Of a stretch of DNA of 64,000 bases, positions 54,871 through 64,000 are shown in pieces; position 1 is the first letter of the stretch; every line of letters begins with the position of its first letter. The notes under the pieces are model-generated. The model saw only the letters and a program-made list of their open reading frames with translations, was not told where the DNA came from and searched no databases. A program made the translations under genes and the position numbers. This stretch comes from Cornus controversa (taxonomy: Eukaryota > Streptophyta > Magnoliopsida > Cornales > Cornaceae), in assembly GCA_026545225.1 (NCBI GenBank), contig CM048853.1, positions 15,378,755-15,442,754 on the forward strand, read 5' to 3'.

Positions 54871-56007
54871 AGCATTACCCAAATCTCTCTATTTTTTTTT
54901 TTGTCTTTTCATATCTATGTGTATTGCATTTGATTGAAGAGCTAGCCCAAGGTCCCAAACACAGCTTTCTATGTACAAAGCTCTTCGTTATTGTATGTAG
55001 TCAGAGATGGTTTTATGGATACATTCTGCAGCCTTGATATATACATTTTCTAACTATTGTTGTTCATAAAGTGTGTGTATAAAACAAATACTTGGTGTGG
55101 ATGGTGTGGTCTCGTATGCAATTTCATGATATGCAGGACCAAGAGTAACTGATTTGTAGCTTGTATTAAACAGTGTTGCAAGAGGGGCTTAATCATCTAA
55201 TCTACATAGCTCTCCACAGTTTTGGACATGTAATTGAAAACTTTGTTCTTAAGCCCTATATTTTCTCCATTCAAGAACACTCTATTTTATTGGAAAGGTG
55301 TCAAATTTGTTGAATTCTACCTTTATTATTATGCAGTATGTATATGAAATTGATATTTTTTTCAGTTCAAATGGCTGCATTTACAGTTCCTATTTCATGT
55401 ATATGGATCTGGTGTATGTGAGACGGGTATGTGTATGTTCTTGCTTGCTGGAAGTTGTACCTCATAGCTTCATGTAAATATGGTACTCATGTAATTACTT
55501 TCTTTCTAGAGTTGCTTCTTTTAATTTGTAAAGCATCCTTCAATTGTATTGCTAGAATTTGTGACCTAAATATTGTTTGTTATGGTATTAGTTTTTAGTT
55601 TAATTTTAAAAATTCATAAGCTAACAATCGGGTGGTTTTATTAATGAAAGATCTAAGAGATGTGCTTCAAATAGAGGTGGTTGATAGTCAAGTTGAGTAA
55701 TTTTTTTTTTTATTTGGAAATTTTCAAGTTGATTAGTTGCAAATTGTATTTTTAATGTGATTGAAGGTTATTTTTTAATAGATGAATTAAAAATAAAAAG
55801 AAAATTAAAAATAAAATTGTGTAACAAATGTGTTACTAAATGCTGTTTTTTATTTTTTGTTCTCAAAAATGTAGAAACAACAAGTTTTAATGAACGCTAT
55901 TTCTATTTTTTGTTTTCACTCAGAAAAACAGAAATATATTTCTGTTTTTTTTCGAGCACGGAAATAAAAAATATTTTCATTAGTAAATGCACCCTTAGTT
56001 GTAGAGG

Positions 56008-56165
56008 CATGTAAGGATTGCCAAGGGGCATGTTAGGATTGCTAATACCTATTAAGGTATCTAATGTTAGGGGGCATGTAAGGATTGTTAGGGGGCATGT
56101 CAGGATTGCCAATACCTATTAAGGTATCCAATGATAGTATAGGTGGCATGTCAAAATTGCCTAGG
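56008..56165 (+). repeat. Degenerate minisatellite in the F LTR
   Basis: Two to three copies of 'ggcatgtaaggattgcc', 'ggcatgt(t/c)aggattgc' and 'aatacctattaaggtatc', the diverged form of the 68-bp unit of A and E. Confidence 0.8.
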
Positions 56166-56816
56166 TTTAATAGAATACTTGTTTTTATGCCTTTGGTTTG
56201 AAAGGTTCTAAGTTTGTATGATAGGGGTTAGTTTGGGAACAATATAAAAGATGACTTTCATTTTGGAGACATAAACTAGGTAAGGAAATGACTTGTGTAT
56301 ACTTGTTTTTTTTTTGTATCCCTCATATATAGGGTATGTTTACCGGTTCTCTAGTTGGGATGTAGTAGAAAGGACTTGCTCGTGGGTTTAACCCACCTTG
56401 TTGATATTTCAGGTACCAAGCCTGTTCCACTGCAAGGATAGTGTTTAGGTTGGTTGGTTGTGGCAGGCAACTCTTTTCATTAATTTTTAGACTAGGAACA
56501 TATTCTCTTCTTCATATTCAGATTATGAATTCTATTGAGACATTGGTTATTCAGTTATTTAATTTAAAGTAATTGCTCTTATTCTTTCTGGTTATGGGGT
56601 CCTTGGGTTGTGGGACTTCTAAGTTATATTACCAGACACGTACTTTATTTATGCAACATTTTATTATAATTCAGATGGACTTTCTATTTCGTTTTAAAAA
56701 AAAATTCATTCTGTCTTTTGAATTCTATGCTTGTTGCTATTAGTTGTAAATAACTCTTAGGTTTTGTGTATGAGACTGGCCACCTTATGTGCAAAATTTT
56801 GTGGGGGTATTTCAGT

Positions 56817-56828
56817 TGGTATCAGAGC
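56817..56828 (+). other. Primer-binding site of F (initiator tRNA-Met)
   Basis: TGGTATCAGAGC two bases after the LTR, the standard site of many plant gypsy and copia elements. The following 'attccaggttcaagtatt' is shared with E. Confidence 0.92.
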
Positions 56829-56976
56829 ATTCCAGGTTCAAGTATTCTCTGGTCCTTAGGGTCTATCGTATATTATCTTTCATGTTACGTATTCTGATAA
56901 GTAGAACTTATATATAGGACTCAGTATACCCTAATCTATTATTAGGATATTAATGTCTTTCCAGTTTCATGTTTAG

Positions 56977-57481
56977 ATGTCACCCTGTAGGAGAATGAAT
57001 GTGAACCGAATCTTTGATCAGGACAACGCTCAGGGTGAGAATACGGAGATACCTCCCAATCTAGCAACTATTGTCGCTCAAGATGTAGCTACAGGAGTGG
57101 CGGGTGCTCTTCGAAATCAACAGCCACAGCGAATGGCACAGGTTCCATTAAACATGGAGTAGCCCAACACTTAGGAGAGGGTACGAAATTCTTTCACAAA
57201 AGGGAATCTTCTAGAGTTTTCAAGGACTACAGAGGTGACTGAAGGGTATCAATGGAGGAAAGACATTGAGCGCCATCTTCGCATGATCACGTCCACAGAA
57301 GCACAGAACTAATGCTAGCTATTTTCAAGCTAGTGGGTGATGCATTACAGTGGTGGGAGTCGGTGACTACACTAAAGCAGCAGACTACTTTAACCTATGG
57401 AGATTTCCAATTCCGTTTTGATCCTAAGTATTTCCCATATGTAGTGAGGGCAGCCAAAAAGAGAGAATTTTTGGAGTTACA
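56977..57481 (+). pseudogene. gag of element F, first part
   Basis: ATG 56977 opens MSPCRRMNVNRIFDQDNAQG, then QQPQRMAQVPLNME and a stop at 57160-57162. The capsid part continues in other frames (FSRTTEVTEGYQWRKDIERH, then GDALQWWESVTTLKQQTTL, FDPKYFPYVVRAAKKREFLEL). It ends precisely at TSD ttaca, where solo LTR L is inserted, and resumes at 61786. Confidence 0.85.
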
Positions 57482-60400
57482 TGTAAGGACCGGAATAATT
57501 TTGACCGGTTCCGGGAGAATTTTGACCGAATTAAATTTTTTCGGATTAAGTAAATTTCTGAAAGGTGCAGAAATATATATATATATATATAGATGGAGTA
57601 TATATATATATAGTGGTCCGGTATGTGATTATACAATAAATAAGGTGCACATATATAATTAATTATATATATGTGGGTGAGTGTGAGTATGTACGTACAT
57701 ATGTGTATTATGTATGTATCTTGGATTTATGTGAGATAAAATATATGGGATTATATATTTTTGTGTAGAGAAATTATATATATATATATATGTATATATG
57801 TATATGGTGAGTATATTTATATTGGAATATAGATATATTTATGCACATGTGGGTATTATGTGTATGTATATAAGTATATATATATACATATGTTTTAACT
57901 TGTGGAGGAGGTTGGTGGACAAAAATGTGTGGACCAAAAAAAAGAAAAAGAAAAGAAGAAGAGAAGAGACCAAGAGTGGTCTTGGCTGAATAGGAAAAGA
58001 AGAAAAGAAAGAAAAGGGAAAGAAGAAAAGAAAAGAAAAGGAAAAGAAGAAAAGAAAGAAAAGGGAAAGGTAGAGAGAGAAAGAGAAATCGGGAGAGAGA
58101 GAGAGACCGAAGGAGACAAGGAGGAGCCACCAATTCTGGCGCCAGCGGTGGCTGTGGTTGCCGGCTGTTCGCGATGGCTGAAGCGGCTGTTCTCGGTGGT
58201 GACGTAAGGTAGAGTTGCTCGGTGTCGCGTGGTGGCTCGGTTCGGCTGGGCTGTTCGTGAATGGGGGTTGCTTGCGGTGGGGCTTCACCTGGGCGACGGC
58301 GAAGGGGGTGCTCCGGTAGTGACTGAAGGCGGTCGCGACGACTAGAGGAAGTTGTGGTTAGTCCGGTTTTGGGCTGAGCTCGACTGGGTTCGGTTGTAGC
58401 TGTCACGGTTGTGGGCTTGTTTGGCTGTGGCTGGTGGCGACGGTGCTTGGCGGTTCGGTCAGCTAGATCACTGGGTCCGTGGTGGGTGTTCACGGGTTCG
58501 GCTGTAGTGGTTCAATTGGGCGCCGTGGTGGCCGGGAGTGGCCTGTTTGGGTTGGTTGAAATTTGTGGTTTCGTATGGTTTTTTCGGTAACCGACTGTGG
58601 CTGAGGTGTGGTGGAACACGGTGGTCTTGGGCTTGGCTCGGTCTGGCTGATGGGTTCGGTTATGGAGGGTCTGTTTGGCCTTGGAAATGGTGGTTCTAGT
58701 GGTGTTGGCTATCAGCTGACGCCATTCCTTGGGTTCAGTTTTTACAAGGGACTCACGGTAGTATTGTTTGGGTTTTGAATAATTATTCCGACGAGTGAGG
58801 AGGTAACCATGGGGGTTGAATGTCAGAAGGTCTTAGTTGGTCTCAACTGGGCATTTCATGGGGGTTGCTTGGAGTAGCAGCCATGGTTCTGATTTCATGG
58901 GTTCGGCTTTGGGGTCGACAATAGTGCCGAAGCTTGGAGCTTCGATTGGATGGTTTGGTGATGCCAGCCATGGTGTTGGCTTGAGGTTTTGCATAATAGG
59001 ATGTTATGGCTTGTGTTTTGGGTTGAATTGTGAAGAATTGGACCTTCATTTGCTAGCTTCAGTTGTGGAGATATGGTGGCTACCATGGTGTTGGTAGTTT
59101 ATGAATTTTGGTACTGTTGATGTGATATGATGTCTGTTTGGTTGGGCCTTATATTGTCTTGGGAATTTGATAGTCTAATGGAAGTGGGCTGCCATATTGA
59201 ATGCTTGGGTTGGGCCTCGATAATGGGCATGTATAATTGGACCTTGAACTTGAATCCGATTGGATTATGGTTAGACTACTTCAAAGAGATTTATTGTATG
59301 TTCTTTGACTGTGGGTTAGACCAAGCATGGAAACAAAAGGAGAAGAAAGTGGGTTCAAATGTGACTTGGACACAAGATTGGACCGAGCTTGGTATGGATC
59401 GCCTTGCAGACGCGGATTCATTAGAGAGCGGGACTTAAGGCAAGTTGATTCTTGCCTCTATCTCCTACGTATATACTTTAATTATATTGATTAATTTGCA
59501 TATGCTCTTAGTTTAATCATATGTGGCGGTTGTATATATATATATATATATGTGTGCATATGTATATATATATATATATATAAAGGTGGATATGGTATAT
59601 GCGTGGGATGTGAGTGAAAATATATATATATATATATAGGTGTGTATATATATATATTTGGGATGTGAAAGCATGATTGATTTTAAATGCTTCATTGCAT
59701 TGTGATATGCATGTATGGTATAGATTAAAGTCTATAAAAAGTATGCTAAATTACGTATATGTTTACCTATGCGTTGTTTTATACGTATAGGTGGAATTTA
59801 TGCATAGGTGAAATGTATATGTAATTATACATTGGTGTAGTCGTAGAAATGCATGCTTTATAATTGAATATGGCATCGATGAGCATTTGAAGAGCATGAT
59901 TATGAGGTGCTAATTGTTCTACATGTTCTTATTACATATATGAGTGACGAAATATATATGTGTTTATATATTGTGACTGAAATGCATGTTGGCTACTCAT
60001 AGTGAATACATGCATTGAATGAGAGCATGACTATATTTATGCTAGTATATGTGCATATGTGATTTATATGCATGATTTGACATGTATGTGATTACATGTG
60101 GGTTTACGTGAATTAAATACATGCTATCTGTATATAGAAGATGTGTGCATTGGTGAAGCATGATTAAAATGTGCGTAAGTGAAGTTTGTGAGCATATGTG
60201 AGTTTTATGCTAGGTTCTACATGTATAGGAAATCATACATGTGGCTTTGTGGAGGTGAAATGCATGTTATGTGTTTTTATAACTAGCTTATGCATTGTGT
60301 AGCATCAATCTTCTATGCTTGATTCATATATGTCCGAAATGCATGTATGGGACCGTTGTGAGGAGAACGGGGAAATGTGATAGAGTAATTAATCACCTTA

Positions 60401-61780
60401 GAGTATGTGAGACTCGGTGATAACCCAATTAATCACCTTGGAGTATGTGATGACTCGGTGATAACCCAATTAACCACCTTGGAGTATGTGATGACTCGGT
60501 GATGATCTATTAAACCACCTCAGAGTATGTGATGACTCGGTGATGAACCAATAATCGCCTTGGAGTATGTGATTTACTCGGCGAGGAAGCCATCTAACCA
60601 CCTCGGAGTATGTGACTTACTCGGTGATGTATTCCAGGACTATCCAATCACCTTGGAATATGTGATTTACTCGGTGAGGAAATCCCGAAGTCACCTAACC
60701 ACCTCGGAGTATGTGACTTACTCGGTGGCGGTGTTGAGATTGTGTGAGAAATGTCTCAGGTCACATGATTGGTTGAGAATCATGTTAGGATATCGGGTTG
60801 AGTCCAGGAGAGGGACGAGTGTGTGAACTTCCTTACATTATCTATTGTGAAGCATGCTATGTATTTAACGCATTCTTATATATGCGTTGTTTGTGAATGA
60901 ACATGATATATGTTGGATGTTTGCTTCTAAGCATGTTATACTGTTTAAATGCATCTTATTGCATTTGAGATGTGCTACTTGATGAGTAGGAGATGTGGTA
61001 GTTGATTTACATTGTTTATGTAAATATTTTGACACGTATGTTCTCTATACATATTGATGTTAGACGTTTATTGCTTTTTGAGCATGTTATGAATGATCTT
61101 CATAAATCATATGTAGTTGGTTTATATGTTCATATGTGCTAGATCTGTCATATGCATTGTTGGTACATGTATGCTAGGAGGAGCATGATTTAAATATTGT
61201 GATATATTTAAATGTGTATATTTTTTAGAATATGTGAGGATCGACCTGCCGCAGCGGTGATAGTATGGTTCTACATACCTTGTTGGGCCTTTGAGCTCAC
61301 CCCCTCCCAGGTTTTGCAGGTATTGCTGATTTTGGAGTCAGTTAGAGGACTGATAGTACCGGTTGCAGAGGTAGTGACTAGATTCCTTAGAATTCAATGT
61401 ATGTCCAGGATAATGGATAGATAGACGCATTACATTTGGATTAAATGTATGGAGCGATTATGTTGATTCAGTTCCTTCAGTTGTATTTTATTCATGTGAT
61501 GTATGTATATAATACGGACATTCAAGGACTGAGACATGTATATTTTTGATTATATTATGCATGTTGTAGAAATGCTGGGGGGACACGTGCCCAGAAGTGT
61601 CCATTTGAATTTAAAGCAGGTATAGCATGCCAGGATCTGATTTAATAGAATGGGTCATGCCCAATTTTTGTGAAAATAATAGAAATTTGAGGTTGTATAA
61701 TCAGGTGATGGTTATGGCATGAGGGTGATCTCACGGAGTTCACACCTCAGTTTCTGGGCCTCGGGAATTGGGGCATGACA
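57482..61780 (+). mobile_element. Solo LTR L (4.3 kb) in gag of F; TSD ttaca
   Basis: TGTAAGGACCGG...GGGGCATGACA, flanked by ttaca at 57477-57481 and 61781-61785, which restores gag when removed. No second LTR, primer site or coding domain is inside. Contents: (TA)n stretches, a GA-rich tract (57918-58115), a GC-rich part (58120-58900), more (TA)n near 59530-59660, and a minisatellite of about 40-bp units (60378-60730). The 239-residue reverse frame at 57774-58493 is low-complexity (Pro/Thr/Ser, then Phe/Leu) and not a gene. Confidence 0.88.
60378..60730 (+). repeat. Minisatellite, about 40-bp unit, in solo LTR L
   Basis: Eight copies of 'caccttggagtatgtga' plus 'tgactcggtgat' or 'cttactcggtga', separated by 'aacccaattaa'-type linkers of variable length. 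The first four copies are about 40 bp apart, the later ones more diverged. Confidence 0.88.
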
Positions 61781-61785
61781 TTACA

Positions 61786-62330
61786 GCAGGGGGACAGGAC
61801 AGTTGCAGAGTATGAGTAGGAGTTTACCAACTTGTCATTGTTTACCCTTGAGGAGGTAGACACTGAAGAAAAGAAAATGTGTTGCTTTGTGAATGGATTG
61901 ATTTGGCCCATTCGACAAGTCATTTGGGTTGTCCAATTTATACTACATATGCTCAAGCGGTTGACGCTACATTACAGCACTGTCAGTCGAGGAAGGATCA
62001 CAAGAAAGGAAAGGTAAAGAAATAATATGACAGGAACTTCACTAATCAGATAGTGGAGAAGAGGAATGGAAATGGAGGGAGACCATTTGATAGGGACAAT
62101 CATTCATAACAGCAGTCGTGGAAGAGGTACAGAGCTAACAGTGATGCTCAGAGAGGGGAAGCTTCTACTCACAGGAGAAAGAATGGGGTGCCGCAGGCAG
62201 GTCAAGTTCAGTCATAGGGAAACTAGTTGAGGAGGCCCGCTGGTGTATTTAGAGGACATTGTTACGAGTGTGGTGAGCTGGGGCTTTCAGCTAAATATTG
62301 CCCCCACACCAATCAGGGATAGCTTAGTCA
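61786..62330 (+). pseudogene. gag of element F, second part, with damaged zinc knuckle
   Basis: Continues gag after L: LQQGDRTVAEYE-stop-EFTNLSLF, TLEEVDTEEKKMCCFVNGL (matches the E remnant), a basic region with stops, then the zinc knuckle CYECGELGLSAKYC near 62257-62300, where the His of CX2CX4HX4C is replaced by Leu. Stops and a frame change occur throughout. Confidence 0.83.
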
Positions 62331-62479
62331 GTAGGGACAGAGACAACAACCACCTTTTTCGGTACCACTAGTTCCACAGATTCAAGCTGAGCATCGTCCA
62401 ACTTTACCCACACAACCACTGCCCGTGGGGAAACCTAGGCAGCAGATGCATTATGGGAGGGTCTACAACGTAATGCCAT

Positions 62480-62850
62480 ATGATGTGCAAGCTCCTTAGG
62501 CGATTGAGGGTATGTTTCTAATCAATGGTAAATTTGGTCGTGTTTTATTTGATATTGGTGCATCTCATTCCTTTGTATCTAGAACATTTGCTGGCTTATC
62601 TGGTATAGACATTCAGCTATATAGTTCTCCACTTACTATAGCTACACCATTGGAAGTTAGTACGATTTTATAAGAATGCTGTAGTCAGGTCACTATAAAT
62701 ATTGGCAAACTCAAGTCTTGGTAGACCTATTAGTCTTAGATATGAAATCATACGATGTCATACTTGAGATGAATTGGTTATCACATTATCATGCCCATGT
62801 CAATTGCCATGATAGGGCAATTATTTTTGCTATATCGGGTTAGGAGATGT
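62480..62850 (+). pseudogene. Protease region of element F
   Basis: YGRVYNVMPYDVQAP leads into the aspartic protease GKFGRVLFDIGASHSFVSRTF, whose triad is D-I-G instead of D-T/S-G, then a frame change and MNWLSHYHAHVNC (family GMDWL..Y.A..DC). The frame is broken near 62670 and 62715. Confidence 0.82.
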
Positions 62851-63805
62851 TTTTGGTTACTATGCCGTAATCAAATGGAGGGTCTAGTACTCACCCATTA
62901 TTTATTAGTGAGGAGTCTCCGGTGGGAAATACAGTTTCTATGGATCCCATTAAGTGGTGCGAGACTTTCAGGATGTATTTTAGGAAATTCTAGGACTACC
63001 ACCGAGTCGTGAGATAGACTTCGTAATTTACTTAGCTTCAGGCACCAGATCTACTTCTAGGTCAGAGGAGGATCATGCCAGACATCTTTGTATCGTCTTA
63101 TAGATACTGAGAGATCACCAGTTGTATGCAATGTTTAAGAAGTGTGATTTCTGGCAAAGGGAGATGAAATTTTTTGGTCATATAGTATTTGAGAAGAAAT
63201 AGCGGTTGATCCAAGAAAGGTGTATGCGGTATTGGAATGGGGGTAGCCTACCTCACCCACAGAGATTCATAGTTTTTTGGGGTTAGCTAGTTATTGTCAT
63301 AGGTTCATTCAGGGCTTCTCCAAGATTGCTAGCTATCTGACCCATTTAACTAAAAAGGGTGTGTTTTTCATTTGGGATGATTCTTGTCAGGCAGCGTTTG
63401 ATGAGTTAAAGAGCAGGTTTATAATTGCACCTGTCCTAGCTACTCCTCAGAGTGAATTTAAGTAATTGGTATATACCGATACATCATTACATGGTTTGGG
63501 TTGTATGTTAATGCAGGAGGAAAGACCAATATCATATGCTTCACGGAAGCATAAGCCTCACGAGCTTAATTACCCAACTCATGATTTGGAGTTAGCAACT
63601 ATGGTCTTTGCTTGGAGGATCTAGAGGCATTATCTCTTGGGGGGAGACTTTCAAATTGTGACCACAAGAGTTTGCAATATCTGTTCTCACAGAAGGAGCT
63701 GAACATGAGGTAGCATAGGTAGTTGAAATTCGTGAAAGATTATCATTTTTCCATCTAATACCACCTAGGGAAAACGAATATAGTAGCTAATGCACTTAGT
63801 CGCTG
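62851..63805 (+). pseudogene. RT thumb and RNase H of element F; RT catalytic core missing
   Basis: After REIDFVIYLASGTRST (62998-63055), the segment before RT in this family, the sequence jumps directly to RSEEDHARHLCIVL and [13 protein letters not shown], which in the family follow the catalytic box. The fingers and palm, including the V-D-D box, are absent. Then come the thumb (MGLASYCHRFIQGFSKIASY, 63277), DDSCQAAFDELKSRFI and RNase H ([32 protein letters not shown]), ending near 63805 with many stops. Integrase should follow outside the window. Confidence 0.85.
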
Positions 63806-64000
63806 ACCCTATGCTAGTCTTTTAGCTTTATTTGAATAGAATGGAATGATTTGAGAATCGTTGATGACTTAGATGATACATTTGTAACGTGTGTAACGGT
63901 TACACCTACTATTATTCGGAGGGTAATTTCAGATTAGCTTACTGACTTGTAGTGCATTGAGAAGGTGACTGAGTTAAAATCTGGAGAAGTACCATTCGAT

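Larger units (their letters stand above)
52331..55994 (+). mobile_element. DNA transposon K (hAT-like ends) carrying host gene sequence
   Basis: A 3.66-kb segment inside the F LTR. Left end GGGTGCGTTTAGTAAC and, on the reverse strand, right end GGGTGCATTTACTAAT form imperfect terminal inverted repeats. Both are followed by AT-rich subterminal DNA with 'atatttcttnttttctgtt'-like words and an internal copy of 'tttagtaa'. The left flank 'ataggttg' and right flank 'ttagttgt' give no clean duplication. No transposase is visible, so K would be non-autonomous. Its inside is not LTR-like and includes the 14-3-3 fragment. The superfamily assignment from the termini is tentative. Confidence 0.7.
50368..56814 (+). 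repeat. 5' LTR of F, interrupted by DNA transposon K
   Basis: Begins TGTAATACCCCG, ends GGGGGTATTTCA. Own length about 2.78 kb. It shows the family layout: leader-like region (50740-50860), GC-rich island (51340-51430), about 160-bp tandem array (51480-52090), and a degenerate minisatellite at 56008-56165 just behind K. Confidence 0.88.
50368..64000 (+). mobile_element. Chromovirus F (same family as A and E), truncated by the window end
   Basis: 5' LTR 50368-56814 (with DNA transposon K inside), primer site at 56817, gag split by solo LTR L, protease, and an RT/RNase H region up to about 63805. Integrase and 3' LTR lie beyond the window. It is inserted in the 3' part of the MULE; 'ggtaa' (50363-50367) is the expected left TSD. 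The coding regions hold many stops and lack the RT catalytic core. Confidence 0.88.

Noticed and set aside
57774-58493. 239-codon reverse-strand open frame
   Set aside because: Low-complexity product of the GA-rich and GC-rich parts of solo LTR L; the sense strand and two other frames are open as well.
58837-59438. Open frames of 86 and 103 codons in solo LTR L
   Set aside because: Trp/Gly-rich translations of a GT-rich segment with no similarity to a known protein and reverse frames equally open.

Overview
This window is plant nuclear DNA, most likely a repeat-rich intergenic region of a flowering plant. It contains Ty3/gypsy chromovirus and Athila-type polyproteins, a Ty1/copia remnant, a Mutator-like (MULE) transposase, tRNA-Asp and initiator tRNA-Met primer sites, and a fragment of a plant-type 14-3-3 gene. 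I found no intact host gene, no rRNA or tRNA gene and no prokaryotic feature. Nearly every base belongs to transposable elements nested inside one another, so most of the feature list gives insertion boundaries, target-site duplications (TSDs) and broken coding regions.

Layout. 1-3414: 3' end (integrase tail plus LTR) of chromovirus A. 3415-3747: end of another LTR (D). 3748-9721: degenerate chromovirus C, whose reverse transcriptase (RT) is split by solo LTR G (5716-7108, TSD cttgt). 9722-11750: reverse-strand Ty1/copia fragment. 11751-12996: AT-rich DNA without a recognisable gene. 12997-50367: a MULE of about 4.8 kb of own sequence, spread over more than 37 kb by later insertions. Its left terminus is at 12997 and its transposase lies at 38404-39686 plus 48532-49935. 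Inside it sit Athila-type element H (13150-36862, TSD atatt), whose 5' LTR holds a second Athila-type element I (14131-24877, TSD agagc), and reverse-strand chromovirus E (39687-48531, TSD ttcaa), one LTR of which holds solo LTR J (46529-47928, TSD ctata). 50368-64000: chromovirus F, same family as A and E. A DNA transposon K (52331-55994) carrying 14-3-3 coding sequence lies in its 5' LTR, and a 4.3-kb solo LTR L (57482-61780, TSD ttaca) splits its gag.

How the parts work together. H and I keep the complete architecture of their group: LTR, tRNA-Asp primer site, gag, protease, (RT-RNase H in H only), integrase, a spacer with a self-complementary repeat array and a TATTTAAA box, an env-position ORF, a long non-coding tail, polypurine tract (PPT) and LTR. 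Comparing these two divergent families shows several conserved non-coding modules: a roughly 240-nt block behind the env-position ORF, a hairpin-plus-PPT module present twice, and a possible internal promoter with a 5'-leader intron before the env-position ORF in H. None of the polyproteins is intact. Element I has lost RT and RNase H but reads open from protease into integrase, E keeps only 874 bp between its LTRs, and F has lost the RT catalytic core. The nested element I has more diverged LTRs than its host H, which conflicts with simple LTR dating.
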